From Bacteroidales bacterium (GTDB lineage: Bacteria; Bacteroidota; Bacteroidia; Bacteroidales; JAOZMU01): a stretch of DNA of 18,755 nucleotides. A program made the position numbers and the translations under genes. Each line of letters starts with the position of its first letter. Position 1 is the stretch's first letter. The notes below the pieces were generated by a model, which was given only the letters and a program-made list of their open reading frames with translations, ran no database searches and was not told where the DNA came from. This document shows, one piece after another, positions 1-8,242 of this stretch. Location: assembly GCA_029934165.1 (NCBI GenBank), contig JAOZMU010000014.1, positions 1 to 18,755 of the forward strand, given 5' to 3'.

Positions 1-53
1 TTAGTTTTAGTTAGGAATTTTAATGGCTTACTTTATTAAATTCATTTTACTTA
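1..53 (-). repeat. Repeat A, copy 1 (cut by window edge)
   Basis: The reverse complement of this stretch matches the repeat A core: it reads TAAGTAAAATGAATTTAATA and goes on through the AAAGTAAGCC and TTCCTAAC blocks. The right-hand part of the element lies beyond base 1. It is the only copy in the window in inverted orientation. It ends about 40 bp before the start of the STAS-like gene. Confidence 0.85.
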
Positions 54-91
54 TGCCTATTTCAAATATTTAACACTTAAAATTTATAAAA

Positions 92-496
92 ATGGAAGTT
101 TCGAGAACAAATTACCTGAAAATTGATTTTGACGAAAGCACAAAAATACTGAAAGCCTTGTGGTATCCCGCTAGTGATGATTTAGACATTGTGGGATTTA
201 AAAACGAGTTATACAAATGGAAAGATTTAATAATTGCACATAGACCAGAACGTTTATTGGTAGACTCGCGCAAAATGAACTTTACTATTATACCTGAAAT
301 TCAAGACTGGTTTGTTACTGATATTTTTACAGCTTATATTAGTGCCGGCGTAAAACGCAATGCCTTTGTTGAGTCGGAAACAGTATTTACAGCAATTTCA
401 ATCCAGCAAACAATAGAAGAAAATATTAATGCTCCATTTGAAACAATGTATTTCGATAATGAAGAAGAGGCAATAAAATGGATAATGGATAAATAA
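92..496 (+). CDS. SpoIIAA-like STAS/SEC14-type small protein
   Basis: A 134-residue soluble protein with no signal peptide or membrane segment. The alternating pattern at the start (LKIDFDESTKILKALWYP), the middle LLVDSRKMNF strand and the C-terminal FDNEEEAIKWIMDK helix match the layout of small Bacteroidetes STAS/SpoIIAA-like proteins, where a beta strand ends in Asp before a helix and a final 'E-A-x-x-W-I' helix closes the fold. In this family the role is usually unknown; regulatory or lipid-binding functions have been suggested for relatives. The ATG at 92 follows an A-rich stretch, typical of Bacteroidetes starts. It is monocistronic: a strong terminator follows 60 bp after the stop. The family call rests on pattern recognition of a divergent domain; an uncharacterised small protein is the alternative. 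Confidence 0.75.
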   Translation: MEVSRTNYLKIDFDESTKILKALWYPASDDLDIVGFKNELYKWKDLIIAHRPERLLVDSRKMNFTIIPEIQDWFVTDIFTAYISAGVKRNAFVESETVFTAISIQQTIEENINAPFETMYFDNEEEAIKWIMDK

Positions 497-557
497 TATT
501 ATCATAATTAAACTATCTTATTATCAGTTAAATAACTACTACTGACATGCAGAAAAT

Positions 558-591
558 CGCCACATACGAGATTCGTAAGTGGCGGTTTTTT
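558..591 (+). terminator. Rho-independent terminator after the STAS-like gene
   Basis: The arms CGCCACATACGA (558-569) and TCGTAAGTGGCG (573-584) pair over 12 bp with one mismatch around a 3-nt loop, followed by a run of T (586-591). It ends the transcript of the 92-496 gene and insulates the downstream methyltransferase. Confidence 0.85.
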
Positions 592-602
592 ATGTTATTT
601 CG

Positions 603-629
603 TTGTCTATAAATTATTGCTTAGATTTG
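603..629 (+). promoter_or_regulatory. Probable Bacteroidetes-type promoter for the methyltransferase
   Basis: TAGATTTG at 622-629 matches the -7 consensus TAnnTTTG exactly, with a TTG at 603-605 about 16 bp upstream as a possible -33 element. It lies just after the terminator and 51 bp before the ATG at 680. Confidence 0.45.
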
Positions 630-679
630 TACTTTGGCAATATAAAAAAACGTTATAAATTGAAGCAAAAAAAAACATA

Positions 680-1615
680 ATGAATATATCAAAATGGAAA
701 TTGAAAGCAATTGTACAAAAAGTGATTTCCTTTTTACCAAAAAGAGAGAAAATTAATTTTTTATTTCAAAAGTATGTAACAAAAGGAGTTAAACTAACAG
801 ATGAACATTTTGGTTATAAGGTTCAAAGCGCAAAAGACCATATTAATTTCTTTAAGAAATATGGTGAAGTTGGAGCCGAAAAAAAGATTTTAGAACTTGG
901 AAGTGGCTGGTATCCAATTATTCCCATTTTCATGTATTTAACAAATAGCGGAAAAGTTATTTCTGTAGACATTCAATCGTGGATGACTAAAAATAGTCAA
1001 ATCATTTCAATTGAAAAAATTAAGGAATGGCGAGAAAATAACAAATTGGATACCTATTTTAATAATATTGATGAAAATAAATGGGGAAAATTAGAACAGT
1101 TTTTACTCAATTCGGATAAATATTCTAAAGAAGATTTTAATAAAACAATAGGGTTAGAAACAATGATTATTGATGCAAGAAATACAGGATTGCCGGAATC
1201 AAGCATTGATTTTATTTGCTCGAACAACACTTTTGAGCATATTTACAAAGAAATCTTAGAAGGAATTTTGTTGGAGTTTAAACGAGTAATAACACCAGAA
1301 GGCGTGATGAGTCATTTCATTGATTTATCGGATCATTTTGCACATTTCGACAAGAAAATCACAGTCTATAATTTTTTGAAATATAGCGAAAAAAAATGGC
1401 GACTTATTGATAATAAAATTCAACCGCAAAACAGATTGAGATTTAAAGATTACAAAGAAATGTATAAAAATCTGAACATTCCAATAACCGAAGAAAAAGT
1501 AACCGAAGGTAATAAAAATGAGTTGTTGAAAATAAAAGTTCACGAACAATTAAAACATTATTCAATTGATGAACTATCAATAACCCATGGTTATATAATT
1601 ACAACATTTATTTAG
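680..1615 (+). CDS. Class I SAM-dependent methyltransferase
   Basis: A 311-residue protein with a Rossmann-fold methyltransferase core. Motif I is ILELGSGW (about residues 70-77), followed by VISVDIQ with the acidic Asp97 that would contact the SAM ribose. A DAR block comes at 165-167, and the post-motif strand IDFICSNNTFEHI spans 176-188, as in the methyltransferase type 11 group. A 60-residue Lys-rich helix precedes the core. The C-terminal part has SHFIDLSDHFAHFD and a basic region with RLRFKDYKEMY, resembling methyltransferases found with glycan or polyketide genes. The substrate cannot be read from sequence. Start: ATG at 680 after an A-rich leader. It stands alone between a terminator and a long gap and contains many AAA/ATT codons. 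Confident as a methyltransferase, not for substrate. Confidence 0.85.
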   Translation: MNISKWKLKAIVQKVISFLPKREKINFLFQKYVTKGVKLTDEHFGYKVQSAKDHINFFKKYGEVGAEKKILELGSGWYPIIPIFMYLTNSGKVISVDIQSWMTKNSQIISIEKIKEWRENNKLDTYFNNIDENKWGKLEQFLLNSDKYSKEDFNKTIGLETMIIDARNTGLPESSIDFICSNNTFEHIYKEILEGILLEFKRVITPEGVMSHFIDLSDHFAHFDKKITVYNFLKYSEKKWRLIDNKIQPQNRLRFKDYKEMYKNLNIPITEEKVTEGNKNELLKIKVHEQLKHYSIDELSITHGYIITTFI

Positions 1616-1677
1616 ATTTTTTGGGAATTTATTATTATTTCACTCTAATTGTTAATCAATAAAACGAGTAGAAAATC

Positions 1678-1818
1678 ATGAACGAAGACGCAGAAAAATA
1701 TTTTAATTTGGAAATTGGCGAAACAAAAATTGGCAACTATTCCGAAGCAGAAATACACATTCTACACGGTGTAACACTTAAAGGTATTGAAGTAAAATTA
1801 AGTATTGATTCACTTTAA
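1678..1818 (+). CDS. Doubtful 46-codon ORF
   Basis: ATG at 1678 to TAA at 1816 encodes 46 residues (starting MNEDAEKYFNLEIGETKIGN). The composition is protein-like: amphipathic, with alternating acidic and hydrophobic residues and no low complexity. It begins 62 bp after the methyltransferase stop. No family is recognised. It could be a small protein co-transcribed with the methyltransferase or the end of a decayed gene. A B-type repeat starts 32 bp after its stop, and a strong hairpin terminator lies beyond that repeat, so the repeat may have inserted between this ORF and its terminator. Confidence 0.3.
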   Translation: MNEDAEKYFNLEIGETKIGNYSEAEIHILHGVTLKGIEVKLSIDSL

Positions 1819-1850
1819 TTCTGCAAAACATAATGATTATACACAGATAT

Positions 1851-1945
1851 GTAAGTACTCTTACAAAAGTTCTCCTGCTTTTTATTAACGTAAGTTGCTA
1901 ATAACCAGCTAATACGTTTCATAAAAAATATGTCTCAGACCTTAA
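1851..1945 (-). repeat. Repeat B, copy 1 (inverted)
   Basis: The reverse complement of this stretch aligns with copies near 8651-8880 and 12155-12249 over about 95 bp. Shared blocks are AAGGTCT.AGAC, TTTTTTATGAAACGT, the GTTAATAAAAAGC arm and AACTTTTGTAAGAGTACTTA. Several substitutions relative to the other copies (for example in the left arm of the internal hairpin) show that it is an older copy. Confidence 0.8.
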
Positions 1946-1972
1946 ATCTGAATATTGGGCATAAAACCATTT

Positions 1973-2018
1973 CACAAAAACTCCGACGGGACTTCAAACT
2001 CATGTCGGAGTTTTTGTG
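1973..2018. terminator. Strong bidirectional terminator-like hairpin
   Basis: CACAAAAACTCCGAC (1973-1987) and GTCGGAGTTTTTGTG (2004-2018) are perfect 15-bp inverted arms around a 16-nt loop. The A-run on one side and T-run on the other make it usable in both directions. It does not directly follow a recognised gene: the nearest upstream ORF is the doubtful one ending at 1818, and the next gene starts at 2375. Confidence 0.8.
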
Positions 2019-2374
2019 TAAAATAACCTTTAATTAAATGCTAAACTAAGGTCTTCGACCTATTTAATGTTGCTTACGCAAGATGTATAACAAATTGTGT
2101 ATCAAGATATAATATTTTGCAAAATGTGGTAATACTTTAGCGCGAATACTTACTTATAATTTGCTTCAATTAAACATGATAACGAATTGATTATCAGTAA
2201 TATTTGTACGTTTAGTTGCTATAAATCCGTAACTTGGCATTAGCCCCAAAAACAATTGCAAGGTATTAATTCAACATCAAAATTATTCCGTTTCGTTTTT
2301 TCTTTTGAAAATCATCTATAATTTAGCAAAAAATTGAAACCTTATTCGCCAAAAGAATAGTAAAATCTTAAACC
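2019..2374. other. Non-coding stretch upstream of the M1 peptidase
   Basis: No convincing ORF is present. At 2047-2065 TAAGGTC-TTC-GACCTA resembles the palindromic end of repeat B and may be a remnant of another copy. The rest is AT-rich. Weak, incomplete -7-like motifs (such as TAATATTTG near 2200) were seen, but no clear promoter for the peptidase. Confidence 0.4.
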
Positions 2375-4342
2375 GTGAAAACGAAACACTCCTTCATTTT
2401 ACTGATTATGACGATGTTACATACGTCAATGGTCTTTTCGCAACCACTTTTTCCAGAACCACTGAGCCAACGAGTTGCAAACTATAAAATAAATGTTGAG
2501 CTTGATGCCGATGACCACACTCTAAATGCAGAATCCGTAGTAGAGTGGATTAATACTTCAAAAGACACAGTATCAGAAGCTTACTTTCATCTGTACATGA
2601 ACGCATTTAAAAATTCGGAAACGACTTTCATGCAAAAACAAAACTACAATGGCAACAAAGAGTCCGACTTTGGCTGGATAGACATAAAATCCATTAGGCG
2701 AAAAAATGGCAGCGAATTAACCCTGAAAACAGAATTCATTTCCCCCGACGACGGCAATGTAAACGACCAAACAGTTATGCGTGTCCCGCTCGAAATCTCT
2801 GTGCTACCAGGCGATACGGCAGTTTTTGAATTTGCTTTTAAAGTAGTATTGCCACCAATAATTGCCCGCTCAGGATACTCGAAAGATTATTTCTTTGTAG
2901 GACAATGGTTTCCAAAATTGGGTGTTTATCAACATGATAAAACCGGCTCTACCGGAAAATGGGTATGTAATCAGTATCATGCAACCTCAGAATTTTTTGC
3001 TGATTTTGGCACTTATGATGTTCAAATTACAACCCCAAGTAACTACTACACAGGAGCTACTGGGGTTTTGGCTCATCGACAAACGAACCCAGACTCGACA
3101 ATAACTTTTAAGTATAAAGCCGAAGATGTTATAGATTTTGCATGGACTGCCTCGCCACGCTTTGTACTGCTCGAAGACCAATGGAAACACATAAAAATCA
3201 AGCTTTTAATTCAACCAGAACATCAAGAACAAGCAGAAAGACATTTCTCGGCGGCAAAAAAAACTTTCGAGTATTTAGAAAATAAATTGGGTAAATATCC
3301 GTACTCTGTACTTACGATTATTGACCCACCAGTGAGTGGCAATGCCTCTGGTGGAATGGAATACCCTACGCTTATAACAGCAGGCACAATTGCCAAACTC
3401 CCCAAAGGCATTCATTCTGTCGAAGATGTTGTTGTTCATGAGCTTGGTCATCAATACTTTATGGCAATGATTGCAAGCAATGAAGCAGACGAACCTTGGT
3501 TGGACGAGGGCATAAATACGTATTTTAACGTTAAAATAATGAACCAAATTTTTGGAGAAAGCAGTTCTTCTTTCGACTTTTTGGGAATGAAAATGAGTGC
3601 CTTAGATATGCACCATGACACGTATTGCGCAATGGAAAATCCTGAAATTCAGCCCATTTCGTTGTCAGCCAAAAATTATTCAATCGGAAACTATTTTAAT
3701 TTGGTTTATAGTAAAGCAACTTGTGTCCTGTTTACACTCGAAGGTATTGTTGGTGAGTTGGTTATGGACGAAATTATGAAAACATACTTCGAGCGATTTA
3801 AGTTTCGGCATCCAAAAACTCAAGACTTTATTTCCGTTGTAAATGAAATCGTTAAAAAACATCACGACAATAAATTTGGACAAAATATGAATTGGTTTTT
3901 CGAGCAAATAGTTTTCGGGACAGAAACAGTGGATTATTACGTAAAACAGGTGTCAAATATCCGTAAAACTCGTTTCGGAATGTTTGATAAACAAGGTGCA
4001 AAATCGTTAGAAGAAGCGAAGAGCGCGTTTTACGTTTCAACAGTAAAACTTGGCAAACACGGGCGTTTAACAATCCCCGTTACCGTAGAAATTGTTTTTG
4101 CCGATGGTTCTAAGAAAACAAAAACTTGGGATGGAAAAACACAGCAAAAAGTTTTTTCTTTCAAGGGAACAAAAAAAATAGTACGAGTACAAATCGACCC
4201 CGAAAAAAATAACCGTTTGGACTTGAACTCGCAGAATAACTCTTATTATCACGAAGTTACCAAAGCACCGTTTTATAAACTTTCGTTGATATCTTTGTTT
4301 TTCATTATGAATTTAATGATAATCTTCACTGCCTTACTATAA
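2375..4342 (+). CDS. Exported M1-family (gluzincin) metallopeptidase
   Basis: A 655-residue zinc peptidase of the aminopeptidase N / leukotriene A4 hydrolase clan. The N-terminus is a Sec signal peptide (hydrophobic 8-21, likely cleaved near VFSQ). Residues about 30-230 form the beta-rich N-terminal domain. The exopeptidase-like motif is GGMEYP (326-331). The zinc site is HELGH (His355, Glu356, His359), with the third ligand Glu378 in WLDEG exactly 18 residues on. Tyr445 in VYSKATCVLFTLE fits the catalytic tyrosine. After about residue 530 comes a beta-sandwich-like tail, and the last 25 residues (FYKLSLISLFFIMNLMIIF) form a hydrophobic segment that could anchor the enzyme. The start is GTG at 2375, the only one placing the signal peptide at the N-terminus. 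A membrane protein gene follows after 92 bp in the same direction. It probably trims peptides in the periplasm or at the membrane; the substrate is unknown. Confidence 0.92.
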   Translation: MKTKHSFILLIMTMLHTSMVFSQPLFPEPLSQRVANYKINVELDADDHTLNAESVVEWINTSKDTVSEAYFHLYMNAFKNSETTFMQKQNYNGNKESDFGWIDIKSIRRKNGSELTLKTEFISPDDGNVNDQTVMRVPLEISVLPGDTAVFEFAFKVVLPPIIARSGYSKDYFFVGQWFPKLGVYQHDKTGSTGKWVCNQYHATSEFFADFGTYDVQITTPSNYYTGATGVLAHRQTNPDSTITFKYKAEDVIDFAWTASPRFVLLEDQWKHIKIKLLIQPEHQEQAERHFSAAKKTFEYLENKLGKYPYSVLTIIDPPVSGNASGGMEYPTLITAGTIAKLPKGIHSVEDVVVHELGHQYFMAMIASNEADEPWLDEGINTYFNVKIMNQIFGESSSSFDFLGMKMSALDMHHDTYCAMENPEIQPISLSAKNYSIGNYFNLVYSKATCVLFTLEGIVGELVMDEIMKTYFERFKFRHPKTQDFISVVNEIVKKHHDNKFGQNMNWFFEQIVFGTETVDYYVKQVSNIRKTRFGMFDKQGAKSLEEAKSAFYVSTVKLGKHGRLTIPVTVEIVFADGSKKTKTWDGKTQQKVFSFKGTKKIVRVQIDPEKNNRLDLNSQNNSYYHEVTKAPFYKLSLISLFFIMNLMIIFTALL

Positions 4343-4434
4343 AAATAAGTAAGATTTTGGCATGTTTCATATAGGTTATTAAACGTTATACTTTTTACAT
4401 AAATACTTGCTAATTATTTCATATAATCTTTATT

Positions 4435-5382
4435 ATGAATTTACCAGATGCGTATGTTCGCGGCTTTAAAATAGCTTTCAGACTACCACGATTGGCATTT
4501 CTTGCCTACACAATATTTATTGCATTAGCTTTATTAATAGTGCTTCCGTTTCATGGCAGCCTTACCAACGGTTTTGGACAAAGCGGTGAAATCCGTAAAT
4601 TACTAACAAGCATTGACATAAGTGTCCTTTTTCAGTTTTTTAAGAACAACGATATTTTGCTCTCATATTTCTCTCATCAGCTATTGTGGATTCTTGGAAT
4701 ATCTTGGATATTAGGCATTTTCATCAATGGTGGCATTATTAGAGTTTTAACTAAACAACGTTTTACGGTCTCAAACTTTTTTACAGGAGCAGCAACTAAT
4801 TTCTTTCGCTTTTTGGGGCTTGGCATTTTTACAACAATCCTACACATAGTCTTTATATTATGCGCATTTGCTGCGATGGTTTTGGTTTTTGAAACCGAAT
4901 TTACTAACGAAATAGAATTATACAACCGTATATTTATCGTGCTTGGAGTGTATTTTGCATTTTTTGTCCTCATTCAATCAATTTCCGATTACGCAAAATT
5001 CATTATGGCACTGTACCAATCAAACAACTGTTTCAAACGTTTTTTTCAGGCTATGCGCTTTGTTTTCAAGCACTTTCTGAAAACATACTTTCTATATTTA
5101 ATGCTCGTTTTTGTGCCATTCATAGCATTATATTTTTACATCACTTTTCAACGCGACATCGGACTTTCGTCTATGACGGCGATTATTGCAATATTTTTCA
5201 TTCAGCAGATTTATTTTTGGCTTCGGATTTGGTTTAGAGTCTGGATATTTGCCTCACAATTAGAGCTATACACCGTCGAATACATTCACGATGAAAAAGT
5301 GCGTAGCGAAAAAGAGCGCAGAATTGAGTGGGACAGAAAAGCAAAACAGATGGAAAAAGAAATTGAAGAAAAGAAGCAATAA
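4435..5382 (+). CDS. Six-helix integral membrane protein of unknown function
   Basis: A 315-residue protein with about six transmembrane helices: residues 20-39, about 80-105, 127-155, 165-187, 213-236 and 243-265. The C-terminal 45 residues are strongly charged (SEKERRIEWDRKAKQMEKEIE) and probably form a cytoplasmic coiled coil. The N-terminal NLPDAYVRGFKIAFRLPRL and the GIFINGGIIRVL motif recall Bacteroidetes proteins with a membrane domain like that of glycerophosphodiester phosphodiesterase or DUF4013-type proteins, but I cannot assign a family. The ATG at 4435 is the first in frame. It follows the M1 peptidase by 92 bp on the same strand, so co-transcription and a shared membrane job are possible but unproven. 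No catalytic motif is visible. Confidence 0.75.
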   Translation: MNLPDAYVRGFKIAFRLPRLAFLAYTIFIALALLIVLPFHGSLTNGFGQSGEIRKLLTSIDISVLFQFFKNNDILLSYFSHQLLWILGISWILGIFINGGIIRVLTKQRFTVSNFFTGAATNFFRFLGLGIFTTILHIVFILCAFAAMVLVFETEFTNEIELYNRIFIVLGVYFAFFVLIQSISDYAKFIMALYQSNNCFKRFFQAMRFVFKHFLKTYFLYLMLVFVPFIALYFYITFQRDIGLSSMTAIIAIFFIQQIYFWLRIWFRVWIFASQLELYTVEYIHDEKVRSEKERRIEWDRKAKQMEKEIEEKKQ

Positions 5383-5410
5383 TAATTTATAAATAACATA
5401 TAATGAAAGT

Positions 5411-5482
5411 CTTAGTAAAATGAATTTAATAAAGTAAGCCATTAAAATTCCTAACTAAAGCTAAATCAGGCGTAAGCAAAAT
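5411..5482 (+). repeat. Repeat A, copy 2 (core only)
   Basis: It starts with CTTAG followed by TAAAATGAATTTAATAAAG and ends with GGCGTAAGCAAAAT. It differs from the consensus core at one base (CTAAAG for CTAAAA). The AT-rich right end with TTTTCCATTACTAAG found in copies 4 and 5 is missing. It lies 28 bp after the stop of the membrane protein gene. Confidence 0.9.
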
Positions 5483-5500
5483 TTTTATGAATAAATCCTG

Positions 5501-5549
5501 TATTTTTGTAATTAAAATATATTAAATTCTTTGAAAAGCCGTATCTTTG
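5501..5549 (+). promoter_or_regulatory. Probable promoter of the CheA gene
   Basis: Two exact matches to the Bacteroidetes -7 motif TAnnTTTG: TATTTTTG (5501-5508) and TATCTTTG (5542-5549). The second lies 28 bp before the ATG at 5578 and is the better placed. No well-spaced -33 TTTG was found for it. Confidence 0.45.
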
Positions 5550-5577
5550 AATTGATACACGAAAATATAATAATAAA

Positions 5578-7584
5578 ATGATTGAATTTCAACAAAAATT
5601 TATAGATGATGCGAACGAGTTGTTAGTAGAACTTGAGCGCGATGTACTTCAGGTTGAAGGAAATGAAGACAGCGAAGAGATTATTGATAGGATTTTCAGG
5701 GTGATGCATACTTTGAAAGGAGCAAGTAGCATGTTTGGCTTCGAGGCTATCGGGCAATTAACACACGAATTGGAAGATATCTACGTAAGGATTCGAGATA
5801 AAGAAAAAAAGCTCACACGCGATATTATATCAACAACATTGCAATCTGTCGATATAATGAGGCGAATTTTATCTGACCCACAAATAACGGACAACAGCCT
5901 ACAAAATGATTTAAGGGATTTAGAAAAGCAAATAGAAAATTTGCTGCATGATTCGGACACAAAACCCAAGCAACAACAAGTTCAGAGAGTTGAAAAATCC
6001 GAAGATTATAAAACCTATTACATTCTATTTGAGCCTGATGCAGATATAAACGACCGTGGCGTAAACCTAAATAGCTTGTTTGACGAACTAAAAGAAATTG
6101 GTAATTGTCGTATTTTCCCGATGTCGAGTAATGATAGTACTGACGAAGAGAAGTTTTATCTTCGTTGGAAGATAATAATTTCGAGTAACAAAACTAAACA
6201 AGAGATTGAAGACGTTTTTTTGTTTGTTCAGTTCGAATATTCGATAGAAGAGTTGGCATCTCTTAACATGTTTGATAAGCCTGAATTTGAGGCTTATATA
6301 GATAGTGTTTGCGAAAAGCCCGAGGAAATTTCTGGCGATAAATTAAAAGAAACTTGTGTTGATATTCTTACCCTAAAAAAGCCGGTAGAAAAAACTGCTG
6401 TGGCTCAATTCGAGAGCAAAAAAACTCAAAGTATTAGAGTTTCTGCCGATAAGTTAGATGAACTGATGAACCTTGTTAGTGAGCTTATTACGCGACAGGC
6501 AGAACTAAAATTGCATACAAATAAAGTCGAAGATATAGCATTAGATTCAATTTCTGAGGATTTTCAAAAATTGATTAGTTCCTTACGCAACAATGCACTA
6601 AATCTAAGATTAGTGCCTATTGCCGTTATGCTTACTCAATTCAAACGTCTTGTTCGAGATTTGTCTTTCGGGCTTGCTAAAGAAATTGTTTTACACATTG
6701 AGGGTTCTGAAACAGAGCTAGATAAGACAATCATTGATAGTCTGAATAGCCCGATGTTACACATAATACGAAATAGCATCGACCATGGTATTGAGACGGT
6801 AGAAGAAAGAAAAGCCCAAAAGAAATCGCCAACAGGCACAATTTCGATACGCGCCTATTACTCTGGTGCTTATGTTTACATTTCTATTCAAGACGATGGA
6901 CGTGGCATCAACATTAAACGAGTGCGCGAAAAAGCGATAGAAAAAGGACTTATTACAAAAGAGACGGAATTGACGAATCGGGAGCTTGTAAATTTGGTGA
7001 CAAAATCTGGCTTTTCGACGGCAGAAAATGTTACCGAAGTTTCGGGGCGAGGCGTTGGAATGGATGTCGTAGCAAAAAAAATTACTGAAATGCGCGGCAA
7101 GTTAGAAATTGAGACCGAAACAAATGTCGGTACAACAATAACAATAAAAATTCCGCAAACTCTTTCGATTGTCGATACCCTTTTGGTACGTTGTGCCAAT
7201 TCGTTTTTCCTTATCCCGCTATCGTTAGTTATTGAGTGCACAACGGTTTCTGCGATTGAAGTTGATGCGAAAATCAACAAACATATAGCCATTAACGGTG
7301 AATTATTGCCATACATTTTACTTCGCAATGAATTTTCGTTGGAAGGAAATTTGCCGAAAAAACATAAAGTCGTCATCGTCCGCGAAGAGAAGCAAAAAGT
7401 GGCAATTATTGTCGATAAAGTCGTTGGCGAACATCAAGCCGTACTGAAACCACTAGGGAAAGTTTTTGCTCGCCACGATTATCTTTCGGGAGGTAGCTTG
7501 CTTGGCAACGGAAAACTTGCGTTGATGTTAGACACTAACAAATTGGCATCTATTATTTTCAAAGAAAACCGGCTAACTCATTGA
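5578..7584 (+). CDS. cheA: CheA-type chemotaxis histidine kinase
   Basis: A 668-residue kinase with the classical CheA order. The P1 (HPt) domain at about 1-105 has phospho-acceptor His44 in MHTLKGASSMFGF. A divergent linker/P2-like region spans about 140-250. The P3 dimerisation helices at about 283-345 begin IRVSADKLDELMNLVSEL. The P4 ATPase at about 345-520 has N-box HIIRNSIDHGIE (His395-Glu406), G1 DDGRG (439-443) and G2 GRGVGMDVV (491-498). The CheW-like P5 domain runs from about 525 to 660. All kinase residues expected for activity are present. It normally phosphorylates CheY-type regulators within receptor-CheW arrays; no cheW, cheY, cheB, cheR or receptor gene is in this window, so it is an isolated locus. 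The ATG at 5578 directly precedes the HPt helix. Convergent with the exosortase gene; they share a terminator hairpin. Confidence 0.95.
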   Translation: MIEFQQKFIDDANELLVELERDVLQVEGNEDSEEIIDRIFRVMHTLKGASSMFGFEAIGQLTHELEDIYVRIRDKEKKLTRDIISTTLQSVDIMRRILSDPQITDNSLQNDLRDLEKQIENLLHDSDTKPKQQQVQRVEKSEDYKTYYILFEPDADINDRGVNLNSLFDELKEIGNCRIFPMSSNDSTDEEKFYLRWKIIISSNKTKQEIEDVFLFVQFEYSIEELASLNMFDKPEFEAYIDSVCEKPEEISGDKLKETCVDILTLKKPVEKTAVAQFESKKTQSIRVSADKLDELMNLVSELITRQAELKLHTNKVEDIALDSISEDFQKLISSLRNNALNLRLVPIAVMLTQFKRLVRDLSFGLAKEIVLHIEGSETELDKTIIDSLNSPMLHIIRNSIDHGIETVEERKAQKKSPTGTISIRAYYSGAYVYISIQDDGRGINIKRVREKAIEKGLITKETELTNRELVNLVTKSGFSTAENVTEVSGRGVGMDVVAKKITEMRGKLEIETETNVGTTITIKIPQTLSIVDTLLVRCANSFFLIPLSLVIECTTVSAIEVDAKINKHIAINGELLPYILLRNEFSLEGNLPKKHKVVIVREEKQKVAIIVDKVVGEHQAVLKPLGKVFARHDYLSGGSLLGNGKLALMLDTNKLASIIFKENRLTH

Positions 7585-7600
7585 TACTCACTGCAATAAC

Positions 7601-7682
7601 AGCTGCAAAAATAGGCACTTACGTTATCATTACTGTTGGTATGACTTGAAGCCACACCAACAGTAGTGTCTATTTTTCAGCT
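7601..7682. terminator. Long two-part hairpin between convergent genes (repeat D, copy 1)
   Basis: The outer stem pairs 7601-7618 with 7666-7682 (AGCTG...AAAAATAG..CAC against GTG.CTATTTTTCAGCT, with a bulge and one mismatch). The inner stem TACTGTTGGT (7631-7640) pairs perfectly with ACCAACAGTA (7656-7665) around a 15-nt loop that holds CTTGAAGCCAC. The outer right arm overlaps the exosortase stop codon (7677-7679), so the hairpin could serve both convergent transcripts. The inner part recurs at 12259-12293. Confidence 0.65.
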
Positions 7683-8231
7683 GTCTGTTTTTGCTTTTGG
7701 TATTGTGGCGACATTAATTTTAAAAATCCAAAAATACCACATAAGTAAAATTGCACTAAAAACAATAATTTTGAATACATAGTGATGATTTACCTCAACC
7801 AAATCGGGGTGCGCAAGTGTAAGCCATGCAAGTGCCGAAAGTCTGATAATATTGAAGATATTGATTACGATTAGCCCAAATGGAATGTACCATAATTTTT
7901 TTCTGATTATACCTGGGTATGCAAGCATAAACCCAAAAAACAACCCCATTAAATTGCGTGCAAGGCAACCCCTATCTAAGAAAATACCGGGAGAATTTAC
8001 TATTTTCATGTATTTACCATTGATAATTGTTTCGTAGCCAAACAGCTCCAGAACTCCACTGCTTGCATTTAATAAAAACGCAGTAAACCAATTTGAACCA
8101 GTTTCGTAGATTGAACTTATGCCTTCTGAGTGGCGAAAATACTTATAGAATATTACCCATATTAGCCCGAGAATCAATGCGTTTATCGCTAATTTTACTA
8201 TCTCGTTTAATGATTTGTATTTTTTGTACAT
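7677..8231 (-). CDS. Exosortase/archaeosortase-family membrane protease
   Basis: A 184-residue polytopic membrane protein, about five hydrophobic segments (roughly 11-32, 48-65, 93-107, 113-130, 150-170). The exosortase-type catalytic triad is present: Cys89 in DRGCLARN, Arg130 in FNIIRLSALAWL, and His149/His150 in EVNHHYVFK. Enzymes of this family act in the inner membrane as cysteine transpeptidases, cutting short C-terminal sorting tails (PEP-CTERM-like) and passing the protein to a surface anchor. At 184 residues it is the short, Bacteroidetes-like form without accessory domains. No target protein with an obvious sorting tail, and no glycan operon, lies next to it. Start: ATG at 8231 in a T-rich leader on the minus strand. 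Tandem 17-bp boxes lie 28 and 58 bp upstream and may be operators. The Cys-Arg-His pattern makes the family call firm; the subfamily is not assigned. Confidence 0.85.
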   Translation of the reverse strand: MYKKYKSLNEIVKLAINALILGLIWVIFYKYFRHSEGISSIYETGSNWFTAFLLNASSGVLELFGYETIINGKYMKIVNSPGIFLDRGCLARNLMGLFFGFMLAYPGIIRKKLWYIPFGLIVINIFNIIRLSALAWLTLAHPDLVEVNHHYVFKIIVFSAILLMWYFWIFKINVATIPKAKTDS

Positions 8232-8242
8232 AATGATTTTTT

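Noticed and set aside
6888..7376. 162-codon minus-strand ORF inside cheA
   Set aside because: It is the shadow of the conserved ATPase and CheW regions; the plus-strand frame holds all the motifs.
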